A stretch of 50,615 bases of DNA from Candidatus Omnitrophota bacterium (GTDB lineage Bacteria; Omnitrophota; Gorgyraeia; Zapsychrales; JANLHA01). The translations under genes were made by a program, and so were the position numbers. This document shows positions 8,646 to 17,580 of the stretch, piece after piece. Location of the stretch: assembly GCA_023139575.1 (NCBI GenBank), contig JAGLNJ010000080.1, positions 1 through 50,615 of the forward strand, written 5' to 3'. The notes under the pieces are model-generated. The model searched no databases. It had not been told where the DNA came from and saw only the letters and a program-made list of their open reading frames with translations. Position 1 is the first letter of the stretch. Each line of letters starts with the position of its first letter.

Positions 8646-9272
8646 ATGGCAAGAGATACAGAAGCTAGTTGTCGAAAATGTAGACGGGAAGGGGAAAAGC
8701 TGTTCCTCAAAGGAACGCGTTGCCAAACGCATCGCTGTGCTTTTGACAGACGAACTTATGCCCCGGGAGATCATGGCACGCGTCGCGTTAAGTTGTCTAA
8801 CTATGGATTGCAGCTTCGTGAAAAACAGAAAGTAAAAAGGATTTACGGCATGCTTGAAAAACAGTTCCGTCTTTATTTCGGTAAAGCTGTCCGTAATAAG
8901 GGGGTTACAGGATCAATCCTTTTGCAAATGCTGGAGCGCCGTCTTGATAATGTTATCTATCAATTAGGGTTCGCCACATCCAGGAAACAGGCTAGACAGA
9001 TGGTTAATCATGGCCTGGTATGTGTTAATGATCACCGGGTTAACATCCCATCCTGCCTTACCAAGCAGCATGATGAGATCTCTTTAAAGACGAAGTCAAA
9101 GACCGCAAAGTTACTGAAAGAAAATGTTGAGGCGACAGAGGGCAGAGCCGTGCCAGAATGGCTAAGCTCTGATAAAGAGCATCTTAAAGGGAAGATTTTA
9201 AGAATGCCGGAGAGAGAAGATATTGCTTTTCCAGTTAATGAACAGTTGATTGTTGAGCTTTATTCGAGGTAA
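8646..9272 (+). CDS. rpsD: 30S ribosomal protein S4, zinc-binding type
   Basis: Nucleates 30S assembly and, in some bacteria, represses the alpha operon. The 208-residue product has N-terminal cysteines C9, C12, C26 and C31, matching the zinc-binding S4 form, then the S4 RNA-binding domain (MLERRLDNVIYQLGFA, SRKQARQMVNHGLVCVND). Residues PGDHGTRR correspond to the conserved PGQHG loop. It sits in canonical order before rpoA. Confidence 0.97.
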   Translation: MARDTEASCRKCRREGEKLFLKGTRCQTHRCAFDRRTYAPGDHGTRRVKLSNYGLQLREKQKVKRIYGMLEKQFRLYFGKAVRNKGVTGSILLQMLERRLDNVIYQLGFATSRKQARQMVNHGLVCVNDHRVNIPSCLTKQHDEISLKTKSKTAKLLKENVEATEGRAVPEWLSSDKEHLKGKILRMPEREDIAFPVNEQLIVELYSR

Positions 9273-9306
9273 TAACCTCTTATATAACCAGAATTAGGAG
9301 GAACAC

Positions 9307-10311
9307 ATGGGAGTTAAGTGGCGAGATTTTCAGATGCCGAAAAGGCTAGATTGTAATGAATCGACTTATACATCAATGTATGGGTGTTTTATAGCTGAAC
9401 CTTTTGAACGCGGTTATGGTGTTACGTTAGGGAATTCTTTGAGGAGAATTTTGTTATCTTCAATTGAGGGTAGCGCGGTCACCTCTATCAAAATCGATGG
9501 AATACAGCATGAATTTTCTACTCTTTCGGGCGTTGTGGAGCCGGTTACAGACATTATTCTTAATGTCAAGGGTTTGGTGCTTCGTCTTCATTCAAAAGTT
9601 CCAAAAACCATTTATATCAAAAAAGACGAAAAAGGTGAGATCAAGGCCAGGGATATTATCTGTGATGAGACAGTAGAGATTGTCAACCCTGAGCATGTTA
9701 TTGCCACACTGACACAAGATATTCCTTTAAATATAGAAATGGAAGTTGCCCGCGGCAGGGGGTATGTTCCTGCTGAATTGAACAAAAAAGAAAATCTTCC
9801 TGTAGGAGCCATTGCTGTTGACTCGATTTTTACACCTATTGAAAAAGTTAACTATTATGTTGAGAACACTCGCGTCGGCCAAAGGACAGATTATGATAAA
9901 CTCAGCTTGGAAATTTGGACGAACGGCGGAATAGAGCCGAAAGAGGCTTTATTGTATGGCGCCAATATTTTACAGCGTCACTTAGACGTGTTTGTCAGTT
10001 ATGGTCAGCTTCCTGAGGAGGAAGAGGAAGAAGAAGAAATCTCCGCAGAGGAAGAAGCTGTCTACGAAAAACTGCGTTTGCCGATATCAGAGTTGGAGCT
10101 TTCCGTGCGAAGCGCGAATTGTCTTAAAGATGCAAATATCAAAACAATTGCCGAATTAGTTAAGAAGACGGAATCAGAATTGTTGAGTTTCCGAAATTTC
10201 GGTAAGAAGTCATTAACAGAAATTAACGACCTGCTGAGAGTTATGGGTTTACATCTGGGCATGAAAATTGATATGCGCAAAGTTAAGAAAACCGAAAAGG
10301 AATCTAGTTAA
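9307..10311 (+). CDS. rpoA: DNA-directed RNA polymerase subunit alpha
   Basis: Platform subunit of RNA polymerase. The 334-residue product has the N-terminal dimerisation domain ([23 protein letters not shown]), the second subdomain ([25 protein letters not shown]) and a C-terminal domain with helix-hairpin-helix motifs ([31 protein letters not shown]) that binds UP elements and activators. The interdomain linker contains eight consecutive Glu. A perfect AGGAGG at 9296-9301 five bases before the ATG marks a strong start. Confidence 0.98.
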   Translation: MGVKWRDFQMPKRLDCNESTYTSMYGCFIAEPFERGYGVTLGNSLRRILLSSIEGSAVTSIKIDGIQHEFSTLSGVVEPVTDIILNVKGLVLRLHSKVPKTIYIKKDEKGEIKARDIICDETVEIVNPEHVIATLTQDIPLNIEMEVARGRGYVPAELNKKENLPVGAIAVDSIFTPIEKVNYYVENTRVGQRTDYDKLSLEIWTNGGIEPKEALLYGANILQRHLDVFVSYGQLPEEEEEEEEISAEEEAVYEKLRLPISELELSVRSANCLKDANIKTIAELVKKTESELLSFRNFGKKSLTEINDLLRVMGLHLGMKIDMRKVKKTEKESS

Positions 10312-10344
10312 TCAAACATTTTGTTTCAAGTCAGAGGATGAACA

Positions 10345-10962
10345 ATGCGCCATAAAGTATCAGGTAATAAATTAGGTAGAAATTCCAGTTTGCGAAAAGC
10401 AACCGTACGGGATATTGCTAAGGCTACTCTCATTGAAGAGCGCATTTGCACAACAAAGGCGAAGGCCAAAGAAGCCCGTAAGCTCGTCGATAAATTGATA
10501 ACGATGGGGAAGAAAGGGACATTAGCGCATAAGCGTCGCGCCTTTTCCATTCTTTGCAACCATCGTCTTGTCAAAGAATTGTTTGACAATATCACGCCTC
10601 GCTTCCTGAAAAGGGCAGGGGGGTATACTCGCATTATTCCGATGTCCTATCGTAAAGGTGATTGCGCTCAGCTTGTTTTTCTTGAGTTGACGGAGAAGAG
10701 TGAAGTAAAAATAAGTAAGCCAAAGTCCTCCTCAAAGGCCAAGATTAAGGAAACACTTAAAGAGATTGATCAAAAGGAGACTAAAAAGGCGGCTGAAAAG
10801 ACTGAGACCACTGAGACCACAGAGACCGACAGGGAAAGCAAGAAAACTTTGGCTAAAGCGAAGGCGCCATTAAAAAAATTGCATCCAACAGAAAAAGGAA
10901 AACCCGGAAAGAAGATTGTTGGGAGTATAAAAAAGATGTTCCGGAGAAAAACTGCGGAGTAA
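10345..10962 (+). CDS. rplQ: 50S ribosomal protein L17 with long C-terminal tail
   Basis: 50S protein by the tunnel exit region. The core, about residues 1-117, is typical (MRHKVSGNKLGRNSSLRKA, TTKAKAKEARKLVDKLI, RAGGYTRI, DCAQLVFLEL). It is followed by about 88 extra residues of low complexity rich in Lys, Glu, Thr and Ala, including a TET repeat (10801-10827), ending in a basic FRRKTAE. Standard L17 stops near the core end. The tail is probably disordered and may bind rRNA or the surface; its role is unknown. Confidence 0.95.
   Translation: MRHKVSGNKLGRNSSLRKATVRDIAKATLIEERICTTKAKAKEARKLVDKLITMGKKGTLAHKRRAFSILCNHRLVKELFDNITPRFLKRAGGYTRIIPMSYRKGDCAQLVFLELTEKSEVKISKPKSSSKAKIKETLKEIDQKETKKAAEKTETTETTETDRESKKTLAKAKAPLKKLHPTEKGKPGKKIVGSIKKMFRRKTAE
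10801..10827 (+). repeat. Three tandem 9-base units inside rplQ
   Basis: The unit ACTGAGACC occurs twice in a row and a third time as ACAGAGACC, encoding a repeated Thr-Glu-Thr. It lies in the non-conserved tail of L17. In-frame gain or loss of units by replication slippage would change tail length without breaking the core. Confidence 0.7.
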
Positions 10963-10965
10963 AAC

Positions 10966-12135
10966 GTGACACTAATAATCAACAAGCGCATCCAGGGTGT
11001 AGCTCCCTCTTCAACTTTAGCGATTACGGCTCGGGCTAAAGAATTAAGAGTTCAGGGATGTGATGTTGTGAATTTTGCCGGGGGTGAACCGGATTTTGAT
11101 ACGCCCGATGCTATCAAAAAGGCTGCGATCCAGGCTATGGAAAAGGGCCAAACCAAGTATACCCCAAGTATAGGGACTCCTGATCTGCGTAAGGCCATTG
11201 CAGAAAAATTTAAAAAAGACAATCAATTAAAATATGACCCTGCTCAAATCGCTGTATCCTGTGGGGCCAAACATTCTCTTTATTGTATTATTCAAGTCCT
11301 CGTTGATGCGGGGGATGAAGTCCTTATTCCGTCTCCTTATTGGGTAAGTTATCCGGAGATGGTGAAACTCGCTGGAGGAACGCCGGTATTTGTGCCTACG
11401 ACGGTTGAGACCAATTTGAAAGTGACCCCTGAGCTGCTCAATGCGCAGATCACGGCCAACACTAAAGTATTGATTCTCAATTCTCCGTCTAATCCAACGG
11501 GCATGCTGTATAGAAAAGATGAACTGACTGCTATTGTTGACGTATGTCTCAAAAACAACATTTATATTATTAGCGATGAGATTTATGAAAAGTTGATATA
11601 TGATACGACTTCTTATACTTCTGTTGCTTCGTTGAGTCCGGAGGCTTATGAGAACACCATCACGGTTAACGGTGTTTCCAAGGCCTTTTCGATGACGGGT
11701 TGGCGCATTGGCTATTGCGCGGGAAAAAAGGAAATCATTGGTTTTATTAAGAAATTTCAGGACCATTCCACTTCCAACCCTTGTTCCATCAGTCAAGCGG
11801 CGGCCCTTGAGGCGATAAAGTCTCCTGAGAAAATTATTACCGCCATGCGCGACAAGTTTAAATCTCGTCGAGAATTGATTATGTCGGGAATTGATGCCAT
11901 TGATACAGTGAGCTATATTAAGCCGGAAGGGGCGTTTTACCTGTTTTGTGATGTTTCCAAGCTGGGAAATTCCATGGATGTGGCGAAACGCATTCTGGAC
12001 GAAGTAAACGTCGCCATGATTCCCGGTGAAGGTTTCGGAGCTCCCGGTTTTGTCCGGCTCAGTTTTGCGACATCCGCAGAGCGCATCAAAGAAGGCACAA
12101 AACGCATCGCTGATTGGGTGAAAAAGAACGCGTAA
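10966..12135 (+). CDS. aspC: Aspartate-type aminotransferase, PLP-dependent class I
   Basis: Transfers an amino group between aspartate (or related amino acids) and 2-oxoglutarate. The 389-residue fold-type I enzyme has AGGEPDFDTP, the substrate-side NSPSNPTG with N176, SDEIYE with D204, the PLP lysine K239 in VSKAFSMTGWRIGY and an Arg in FVRLSFATS for the alpha-carboxylate. This pattern is closest to the Ib aspartate aminotransferases of Bacillus/Thermus, and some members also use prephenate. The GTG start at 10966 lies three bases after rplQ, so it is probably read through from the ribosomal operon. Confidence 0.9.
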   Translation: MTLIINKRIQGVAPSSTLAITARAKELRVQGCDVVNFAGGEPDFDTPDAIKKAAIQAMEKGQTKYTPSIGTPDLRKAIAEKFKKDNQLKYDPAQIAVSCGAKHSLYCIIQVLVDAGDEVLIPSPYWVSYPEMVKLAGGTPVFVPTTVETNLKVTPELLNAQITANTKVLILNSPSNPTGMLYRKDELTAIVDVCLKNNIYIISDEIYEKLIYDTTSYTSVASLSPEAYENTITVNGVSKAFSMTGWRIGYCAGKKEIIGFIKKFQDHSTSNPCSISQAAALEAIKSPEKIITAMRDKFKSRRELIMSGIDAIDTVSYIKPEGAFYLFCDVSKLGNSMDVAKRILDEVNVAMIPGEGFGAPGFVRLSFATSAERIKEGTKRIADWVKKNA

Positions 12136-12162
12136 TCCTTCCTGTATAATTCCTTCTATAAT

Positions 12163-12195
12163 TTGATAGAAATTTTTATTTCTATACGCTATAAT
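12163..12195 (+). promoter_or_regulatory. Possible promoter with overlapping small inverted repeat before pilT
   Basis: A perfect TATAAT at 12190-12195 lies 43 bases before the pilT ATG. A TTGATA at 12163-12168 is too far (21 bases) to be an ideal -35. Between them lies the palindrome TAGAAAT-TTTT-ATTTCTA, which could be a weak hairpin or an operator. No terminator follows aspC, so pilT may also be read through. Confidence 0.35.
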
Positions 12196-12238
12196 AGGGC
12201 AATTTCACAATAACCATTTTACAAATGGAGCAAACGAT

Positions 12239-13294
12239 ATGGAATTACGTGACCTTTTACTTTTAGCTATACAAAAGAAGGCGTCTGACCTGCATTTAAC
12301 GTATGATACACCCCCTATCCTGCGTATTGACGGGAAGTTGTTTCTGACGAATAAAGACCCATTATCACGGGACGAATTAAAGAAAATCATCTATAGTATC
12401 TTATCTGACACGCAAAAAGAGAAGTTTGAGCGAGACCGCGAATTAGACTTTTCTTTAGCTCTTTCCGGGATGGACCGCTTCCGGGTTAATGTCCACATTC
12501 AAAGAGGTGCCGTTGAAGCGGCTTTCCGCCGTATTCCGTTGTTTATTCCCAACATGGAAGAATTGGGTTTGCCCCCCGCTATAGCGGATTTCGCCCGAAA
12601 AGCTAATGGTCTGGTTTTATTGACTGGTCCGACGGGAACGGGGAAGACGACCACCCTGGCTTCGATGATCAATTTGATCAATGAGGAGAGGGAAAAACTC
12701 ATCATCCTTATTGAGGACCCGATTGAATATGTTCATTTTAATAAGAAATCGATTATCAAACAACGCGAGGTTTTTAGTGATACGTTATCATTTGCTGAAG
12801 CCCTGAAGCGATGTTTGCGTCAAGATCCTGATATTATAGTCGTTGGAGAAATGCGAGACTTGGAAACAATATCGACGGCTTTGACAGCGGCCGAAACGGG
12901 TCATTTGGTTCTGGCTACGCTGCACACCCCGGATGCTCCCCAAACGGTTGAGCGTATTATTGATGTTTTTCCTCCTCATCAACAAGAGCAAGTGAAACTG
13001 CAGCTTTCTTCCTGTTTGCAGGGGGTCGTTTCACAGCTTCTTCTGCCTAAGGCAGATGGTGAAGGCCGTTGTCTCGCAACTGAGATCATGGTTGCTACTC
13101 CTGGCATCAGAAATCTGATACGCGAGATGGCGATTGAGCAAATCCCCACGGCCATTCAGACAGGCAGTGCTTATGGTATGCATACTATGGACAAATGTCT
13201 GCAACGGCTTTATCAAGACGGGATGATTACTTATGAGACAGCCATGGGTTATGTAAAGAATGTTGAGGAATTCAAGCAACTATTAAGCAAATAA
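12239..13294 (+). CDS. pilT: Twitching-motility/retraction ATPase PilT
   Basis: Hexameric cytoplasmic ATPase that powers type IV pilus retraction. The 351-residue product has the N-terminal PAS-like domain (KKASDLHLTYDTPPILRIDG), Walker A GPTGTGKTTT, the Asp box (IIVVGEMRDLET in the Walker B region), the His box HLVLATLHTPDA and the C-terminal GMHTMDKCLQRLYQDG segment. No pilB, pilC or pilin is in the window, so the rest of the pilus apparatus must lie elsewhere. The AIRNLIRE-type motif of classical PilT is seen as GIRNLIREM. Confidence 0.94.
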   Translation: MELRDLLLLAIQKKASDLHLTYDTPPILRIDGKLFLTNKDPLSRDELKKIIYSILSDTQKEKFERDRELDFSLALSGMDRFRVNVHIQRGAVEAAFRRIPLFIPNMEELGLPPAIADFARKANGLVLLTGPTGTGKTTTLASMINLINEEREKLIILIEDPIEYVHFNKKSIIKQREVFSDTLSFAEALKRCLRQDPDIIVVGEMRDLETISTALTAAETGHLVLATLHTPDAPQTVERIIDVFPPHQQEQVKLQLSSCLQGVVSQLLLPKADGEGRCLATEIMVATPGIRNLIREMAIEQIPTAIQTGSAYGMHTMDKCLQRLYQDGMITYETAMGYVKNVEEFKQLLSK

Positions 13295-13327
13295 ATTCAT
13301 TGTTTTTATGAAAAGGAGAGTTTTGTA

Positions 13328-14416
13328 ATGTCGTATAATGTTACTCTTTTGCCAGGTGATGGTATAGGCCCTGAAGTATCTGAAGCGATGCGAAAATGTG
13401 TCGACGCTACCGGAATAGAAATCAATTGGGACGTTCAGTCTGTCGGAGAGCATGCCATTAAAGAGTGTGGTACACCATTACCTGACCGCGTTCTCGAATC
13501 GATAAGAAAGAATAAAGTGGCTATCAAAGGCCCTATTGTCACGCCGGTAGGAACAGGATTTCGTTCAATCAATGTGCAGTTAAGGCAGGCATTGGATTTG
13601 TATGCCTGTGTGAGGCCTGCAAAATATTATGAAGGCACGAAAGCGGTTAATCATAATGTTGATCTGGTAATATTCAGGGAAAATACCGAAGATTTATATG
13701 CCGGCATTGAGTTCGAATTAGGGGCAGATGAAACCAAAAAGTTGATTGATGATATTAACAATCTCCAGCCTGGAAAAATCCGCGATGATGCCGCCATATC
13801 CATTAAGCCCATTTCTGTGACAGGCACAAGAAGAATTGTAAAGTATGCCTTTGAGTATGCTGTTAAGAATAACCGCAAAAAAATCAGCGCGGTCCACAAA
13901 GCGAATATTATGAAGTTTACAGATGGCCTGTTTTTACACGAAGCCCGTGAGGTGGCGAAAGAGTATGAAGGACGAGTGGAATTTCAGGATGTCATCGTCG
14001 ATAATATGTGCATGCAATTGGTGCAAAGGCCGGAGGCTTATGATGTGCTGGTCTTGCCCAACCTTTACGGGGACATTGTTTCAGATCTTTGTGCGGGATT
14101 GGTGGGCGGTTTAGGTATTGCTCCGGGGGCGAATATCGGCGAAGATATTGCCCTTTTTGAGCCGGTACATGGCTCCGCGCCGAAATATGCCGGCAAAAAC
14201 AAAGTCAATCCGACAGCGACTATTCTGTCGGCGGTTTTGATGTTAAGGTATTTGAATGAGATTGATGCCGCGGATAAATTAGAACAAGCTGTGGCAGATG
14301 TGATCAAGGAGGGTAAGGACGTTACTTATGACCTGAAAGAAAATCGTGATGACCCCACAGCAGTCGGCACGCAGGAAATGGCGGAAGCAATCTGCGGGCG
14401 TTTGAAAGGAGAATAG
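13328..14416 (+). CDS. Isocitrate dehydrogenase, NAD-type (isopropylmalate dehydrogenase family)
   Basis: Beta-decarboxylating dehydrogenase of 362 residues. It has [10 protein letters not shown], the [26 protein letters not shown] substrate region, [12 protein letters not shown], the Lys-bearing [32 protein letters not shown] and the cofactor segment [13 protein letters not shown]. The [12 protein letters not shown] stretch fits isocitrate/homoisocitrate-type enzymes better than LeuB. The short length and EPVHGSAP context suggest NAD rather than NADP. It would make 2-oxoglutarate from isocitrate. It has its own GGAG and ends just before a clear terminator. Confidence 0.85.
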   Translation: MSYNVTLLPGDGIGPEVSEAMRKCVDATGIEINWDVQSVGEHAIKECGTPLPDRVLESIRKNKVAIKGPIVTPVGTGFRSINVQLRQALDLYACVRPAKYYEGTKAVNHNVDLVIFRENTEDLYAGIEFELGADETKKLIDDINNLQPGKIRDDAAISIKPISVTGTRRIVKYAFEYAVKNNRKKISAVHKANIMKFTDGLFLHEAREVAKEYEGRVEFQDVIVDNMCMQLVQRPEAYDVLVLPNLYGDIVSDLCAGLVGGLGIAPGANIGEDIALFEPVHGSAPKYAGKNKVNPTATILSAVLMLRYLNEIDAADKLEQAVADVIKEGKDVTYDLKENRDDPTAVGTQEMAEAICGRLKGE

Positions 14417-14433
14417 TGTTTTGGAGAAATCAT

Positions 14434-14483
14434 AAAAAACCCTGTTTCATAATTAGTTTCACGCTATGAATCGGGGTTTTTTT
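14434..14483 (+). terminator. Rho-independent terminator after the isocitrate dehydrogenase gene
   Basis: An A-run followed by CCCTGTTTCAT pairs across a loop of about 15 bases with ATGAATCGGGG and a run of seven T. The leading A-run and trailing T-run make it potentially functional in both directions. It separates the central-metabolism genes from lipB. Confidence 0.8.
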
Positions 14484-14503
14484 CATTCTAGAATGTTTTC
14501 AAA

Positions 14504-15157
14504 ATGAAAGAGGAACAAAACATATTTGAGTTTATAGATTTAGGCACTGTTGATTATGTAGAAGCTTGGGAGAAGCAGAAGCAACAGGTAGAACAGTGTC
14601 AACAGGGAGCTAAGGACACGATATTTCTGTGCGAGCACCCAGCCGTGATAACTCTGGGGCGATTGGGAAACAGAGAAAACCTGCTTTTGTTAAATGAGAT
14701 CAAAAGTCGTGGTATTAAGATTATTGATATTGATCGGGGCGGAGACGTGACGCTGCACAGTCCCGGGCAACTTGTTGTCTATCCTGTCGTCGATTTGCGA
14801 AGATTTGGCAGGGATTTGAAATTTTATCTGGTAAAATTGGAGCAAGTAGTCATTGATTTCTTTAAAGAGTTTGATATATTAACTGAGAGAAAACCGGGGA
14901 AAACCGGGGCTTGGTTTGGAGAGAAAAAGATTGCATCAATCGGTATCGGTGTAAAAAAATGGATATCTTTTCATGGGATGTCTTTGAACATGGGGAATGA
15001 TTTAACCCTTTTTTCTTTGATCAGGCCTTGTGGTCTTGATGTGCAAATGACGTCATTAGATGAAATCAAAAAAGAGCATGTGGATTTACACAAAGCAAAA
15101 GAAATGTTGGTGCATATATTCAGCAATACATTCACAAGGGAAATGGTCAATGTCTGA
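14504..15157 (+). CDS. lipB: Octanoyl-[acyl carrier protein] transferase LipB
   Basis: Transfers octanoate from ACP to the lysine of lipoyl domains, the first step of endogenous lipoate synthesis. The 217-residue product shows LGRLGNRENLL, the RGGDVTLHSPGQLVVYPV substrate loop, the catalytic K142 in KKIASIGIGV and the acyl-accepting C176 in IRPCGLDVQMTSL. LipA, which inserts sulfur, is not in the window. It overlaps the next gene, a free-standing lipoyl domain, by eight bases. Confidence 0.95.
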   Translation: MKEEQNIFEFIDLGTVDYVEAWEKQKQQVEQCQQGAKDTIFLCEHPAVITLGRLGNRENLLLLNEIKSRGIKIIDIDRGGDVTLHSPGQLVVYPVVDLRRFGRDLKFYLVKLEQVVIDFFKEFDILTERKPGKTGAWFGEKKIASIGIGVKKWISFHGMSLNMGNDLTLFSLIRPCGLDVQMTSLDEIKKEHVDLHKAKEMLVHIFSNTFTREMVNV

Positions 15158-15389
15158 TATCAAGGTTCCTGAATTGGGAGAAGGTATTGAAGCAGCTACG
15201 GTTGCTTGTTGGCATGTGCAAAAAGGCGATCATGTAAAAGCTGATGATGATATTGTTGAATTGGTCACAGATAAAGCGAGTTTTAATGTTCCGGCTGACG
15301 CCGGCGGTGTCGTTACGGAGATATTGGTTGCTGAAGGCCGGGAGGTGGAAATTGGAAAAACTATAGCGGTGATTGATTCGCAAGCATAA
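15150..15389 (+). CDS. Free-standing lipoyl-domain carrier protein
   Basis: A 79-residue protein consisting of one E2-type biotinyl/lipoyl domain: MSDIKVPELGEGIEAATV, then K42 in ELVTDKASFNVPA as the expected lipoylation site, then the symmetric second half AEGREVEIGKTIAVID. In 2-oxoacid dehydrogenases this domain is the N-terminus of the E2 acyltransferase, but here a stop follows and the next gene is a glycosyltransferase, so there is no linker, peripheral-subunit-binding or catalytic domain. Its start lies within the end of lipB, so the two are probably translated together. It may serve as a swinging arm for a complex encoded elsewhere. Biotinylation is less likely because the motif is DKA, not MKM. 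Confidence 0.85.
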   Translation: MSDIKVPELGEGIEAATVACWHVQKGDHVKADDDIVELVTDKASFNVPADAGGVVTEILVAEGREVEIGKTIAVIDSQA

Positions 15390-15416
15390 ACGAGTTGTTT
15401 TGTAAGGGGTAATATT

Positions 15417-16541
15417 TTGAAAAAAGTGCCCACAGTTTTATTAATGTATATCACAAAAGTTTCGGGCCACCGACAGGCGACAATGGCGATACAAGGGGCG
15501 ATCCGCAAGTTAAATCCCCATTCGAAAGTGCCTACGGTCAACGGGTTCGGTTATACTTATCCCCGTCTGGAGAAAGTGGTCAACCGGGCATACATGAGTG
15601 TTATAAAAAGAACCCCTAAAGTATGGGATTATTTATATGATAATCCGAAGATTGTTAAGAAATCTGAATCGATTAAGAAATTTCTGCATAAAACCAGCCA
15701 CAAAAAGTTGGAAAAATTGTTCAAGAAATACAACCCGGATACTGTTGTTTGCACACAAGCTTTTCCTTGCGGCATGGTTGCTGACTTTAAGAGGGAACAT
15801 AACCTGAATGTTAAATTGATTGGCGTCTTGACCGATTACGCCCCGCATTCTTTCTGGTTGAACGAAGGCGTGGATTACTATATTGTTCCTTCTCCTGAGG
15901 TGAGAGACCGTTTTGTTACTAAAGGGGTTTCACCGGATGCGGTAAAAGTCTACGGTATACCGATACGGCCCAAGTTCGCGAACCAATTAGATAAGGCTCC
16001 CATTGCGCAGAAATTAGGGCTTGATCTTTCTATCCCCACTATTCTTATTATGGGGGGAGGGCAAGGTCTGGGGCCCATCAAACAAGTTGTTAAATCCCTT
16101 ATTAATATTGATCACCCGCTACAAATGATCGTTATTACCGGGGTGAATAAGAAGTTAGTTAAAAAAATACACAAGCAAAACAAGAAATCGTTTAAGAAGA
16201 TCATATTTTATGAATATGCTAATAACGTCGATGAGCTGATGGAAGTGGCTAATATGATAGTCACCAAACCGGGGGGGATGACTACCAGTGAATGTCTTGC
16301 TAAGGAGCTGCCGATGGTGATCATAAACCCTATACCCGGGCAAGAAATGCGTAATACAGATTTCCTTTTAAATAAAGGAATCGCTCTACGTATTGATAAA
16401 ACCAGCGATATCGGAGAAGAAATTGAAATACTTTTAAAATCATCTGATAGGTTGGCGGATATGAGCCGGGCCGCTTTTGAGCATAGCCGTCCTCATGCCG
16501 CGCTGGATATTGCCAAGTTGATTTTAGAGGATACGAATTAA
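15417..16541 (+). CDS. MGDG-synthase/UgtP-like diacylglycerol glycosyltransferase (GT28)
   Basis: Predicted membrane-associated glycosyltransferase of 374 residues. The N-terminal domain has the MGDG-synthase motif SGHRQATMAIQGAI and VCTQAFPCGM, LIGVLTDYAPHSFW. The C-terminal GT28 domain has IMGGGQGLGP, the KPGGMTTSECLAKELPMVI donor-binding signature and PIPGQEMRNTDFL. Family members add galactose or glucose from a UDP-sugar to diacylglycerol. The TTG start at 15417 follows an AAGGGG. It is followed by an acyltransferase and a GT2, so a role in envelope glycolipid synthesis is likely; sugar and acceptor are not readable. Confidence 0.85.
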   Translation: MKKVPTVLLMYITKVSGHRQATMAIQGAIRKLNPHSKVPTVNGFGYTYPRLEKVVNRAYMSVIKRTPKVWDYLYDNPKIVKKSESIKKFLHKTSHKKLEKLFKKYNPDTVVCTQAFPCGMVADFKREHNLNVKLIGVLTDYAPHSFWLNEGVDYYIVPSPEVRDRFVTKGVSPDAVKVYGIPIRPKFANQLDKAPIAQKLGLDLSIPTILIMGGGQGLGPIKQVVKSLINIDHPLQMIVITGVNKKLVKKIHKQNKKSFKKIIFYEYANNVDELMEVANMIVTKPGGMTTSECLAKELPMVIINPIPGQEMRNTDFLLNKGIALRIDKTSDIGEEIEILLKSSDRLADMSRAAFEHSRPHAALDIAKLILEDTN

Positions 16542-16556
16542 AATTTTTTAATAGAC

Positions 16557-17435
16557 ATGTTCAAATTCATTTTCTACAAAATTGGTCAATTTTTTGTCAA
16601 TTTGCTCAGCATTAAAGGCGCCTACCATTTTGTCATGTTTGTTTCTGACCTGCAGTATCGTTTTTCTCCTAGAGACCGGTTAGCGGTCAAAAACAATCTC
16701 AAAATCATCACACAATCAGACGATAATATTGATTTTTTAGCCCGTGATGTTTTTCGGAATATGGGAAAGTACTTGATAGAGTTTTTCCGAATGGCCAATG
16801 AGATCGATGAAGAATTTGTAAGAGACCGGGTAAAAATTGTCAATAAAGAAAGCATTGATAAAGCGTTGGCCCGGAAGAAGGGAATTATTATTGCTACGGC
16901 TCACATTGGAAATTGGGAGTTGGGGGCTGTTCTGATAAGTATGTTAGGTTATCCCACGAACGCCATTGCCTTGCCGCATAAGGAAAGACCGGTAAATGAA
17001 TTGTTTAATAAGCAAAGAGAAAGCAAAGGGGTTAAGGTTATTGCAATAAAGCGGTCCTTACGGGCGAGCCTGCGGGCTTTGCAGAATAATGAGTGTGTAG
17101 GTGTTGTTGCCGATAGGGATTTTACGTCTACAGGGTTTGAGATGGATTTTCTGGGCAAGAACACCTTGATTCCTAAGGGCACGGCTGTATTATCGGCTAA
17201 GACAGGGGCCGCCATCATTCCTACGTTCTTGTTGCGGGATAAGGAGGATAGCTTCAGGTTAGTTTTTGATGACCCCATTTATCCTCCTAGAATTGTTGAA
17301 GGATCATTAGATGATGACGAATTGTTAAAAGATATTATCCAGAAATACATTTCCTCAATTGAAAAAATGATCAGGAAATACCCCTCCCAGTGGATGATGT
17401 TTCGTCAGTTCTGGATTAGCTCGTCATCCTGTTAA
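16557..17435 (+). CDS. LpxL/HtrB-type lysophospholipid (lipid A) acyltransferase
   Basis: The 292-residue product matches the bacterial lipid A acyltransferase family: an N-terminal hydrophobic anchor, FRNMGKYLIEFFRMA, the catalytic HX4E motif in ATAHIGNWELG, a GVVADRDFTSTGFEMDFLGK segment and the C-terminal PSQWMMFRQFW. LpxL/LpxM enzymes add secondary acyl chains to lipid A, and relatives in phosphatidylinositol mannoside synthesis exist. With heptose genes in the same window, lipid A or a related glycolipid is the likely substrate. Confidence 0.85.
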   Translation: MFKFIFYKIGQFFVNLLSIKGAYHFVMFVSDLQYRFSPRDRLAVKNNLKIITQSDDNIDFLARDVFRNMGKYLIEFFRMANEIDEEFVRDRVKIVNKESIDKALARKKGIIIATAHIGNWELGAVLISMLGYPTNAIALPHKERPVNELFNKQRESKGVKVIAIKRSLRASLRALQNNECVGVVADRDFTSTGFEMDFLGKNTLIPKGTAVLSAKTGAAIIPTFLLRDKEDSFRLVFDDPIYPPRIVEGSLDDDELLKDIIQKYISSIEKMIRKYPSQWMMFRQFWISSSSC

Positions 17436-17502
17436 TGGGGCAGTGTTACTGTGAATTTGAGGATTTGCGAAAATTATGGGATGATTTTTTTATGAGAGTT
17501 GA

Positions 17503-17522
17503 TATAATAAAAAACCTATAAT
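17503..17522 (+). promoter_or_regulatory. Two TATAAT boxes in the gap before the GT2 gene
   Basis: The 145-base gap between the acyltransferase and GT2 genes contains perfect TATAAT hexamers at 17503-17508 and 17517-17522 in a very AT-rich stretch. No convincing -35 lies at the right distance of either, so this is only a possible internal promoter. Confidence 0.3.
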
Positions 17523-17580
17523 AAATAATTTAAAAACATTTTTTTGTGACGTTCTAAAGTCCTTAAATGAGGTAAATTCT

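Noticed and set aside
10018-10047. Glu-codon run in rpoA as a repeat element
   Set aside because: It is the flexible linker between the two alpha domains and needs no other explanation.
11227-11796. 189-residue reading frame on the minus strand
   Set aside because: It is antisense to the aspartate-type aminotransferase, with many Arg and Asn typical of shadow frames, and no motif.
12163-12189. Rho-independent terminator after aspC
   Set aside because: The TAGAAAT-TTTT-ATTTCTA palindrome is short and AT-only, without a GC stem or a T-run.
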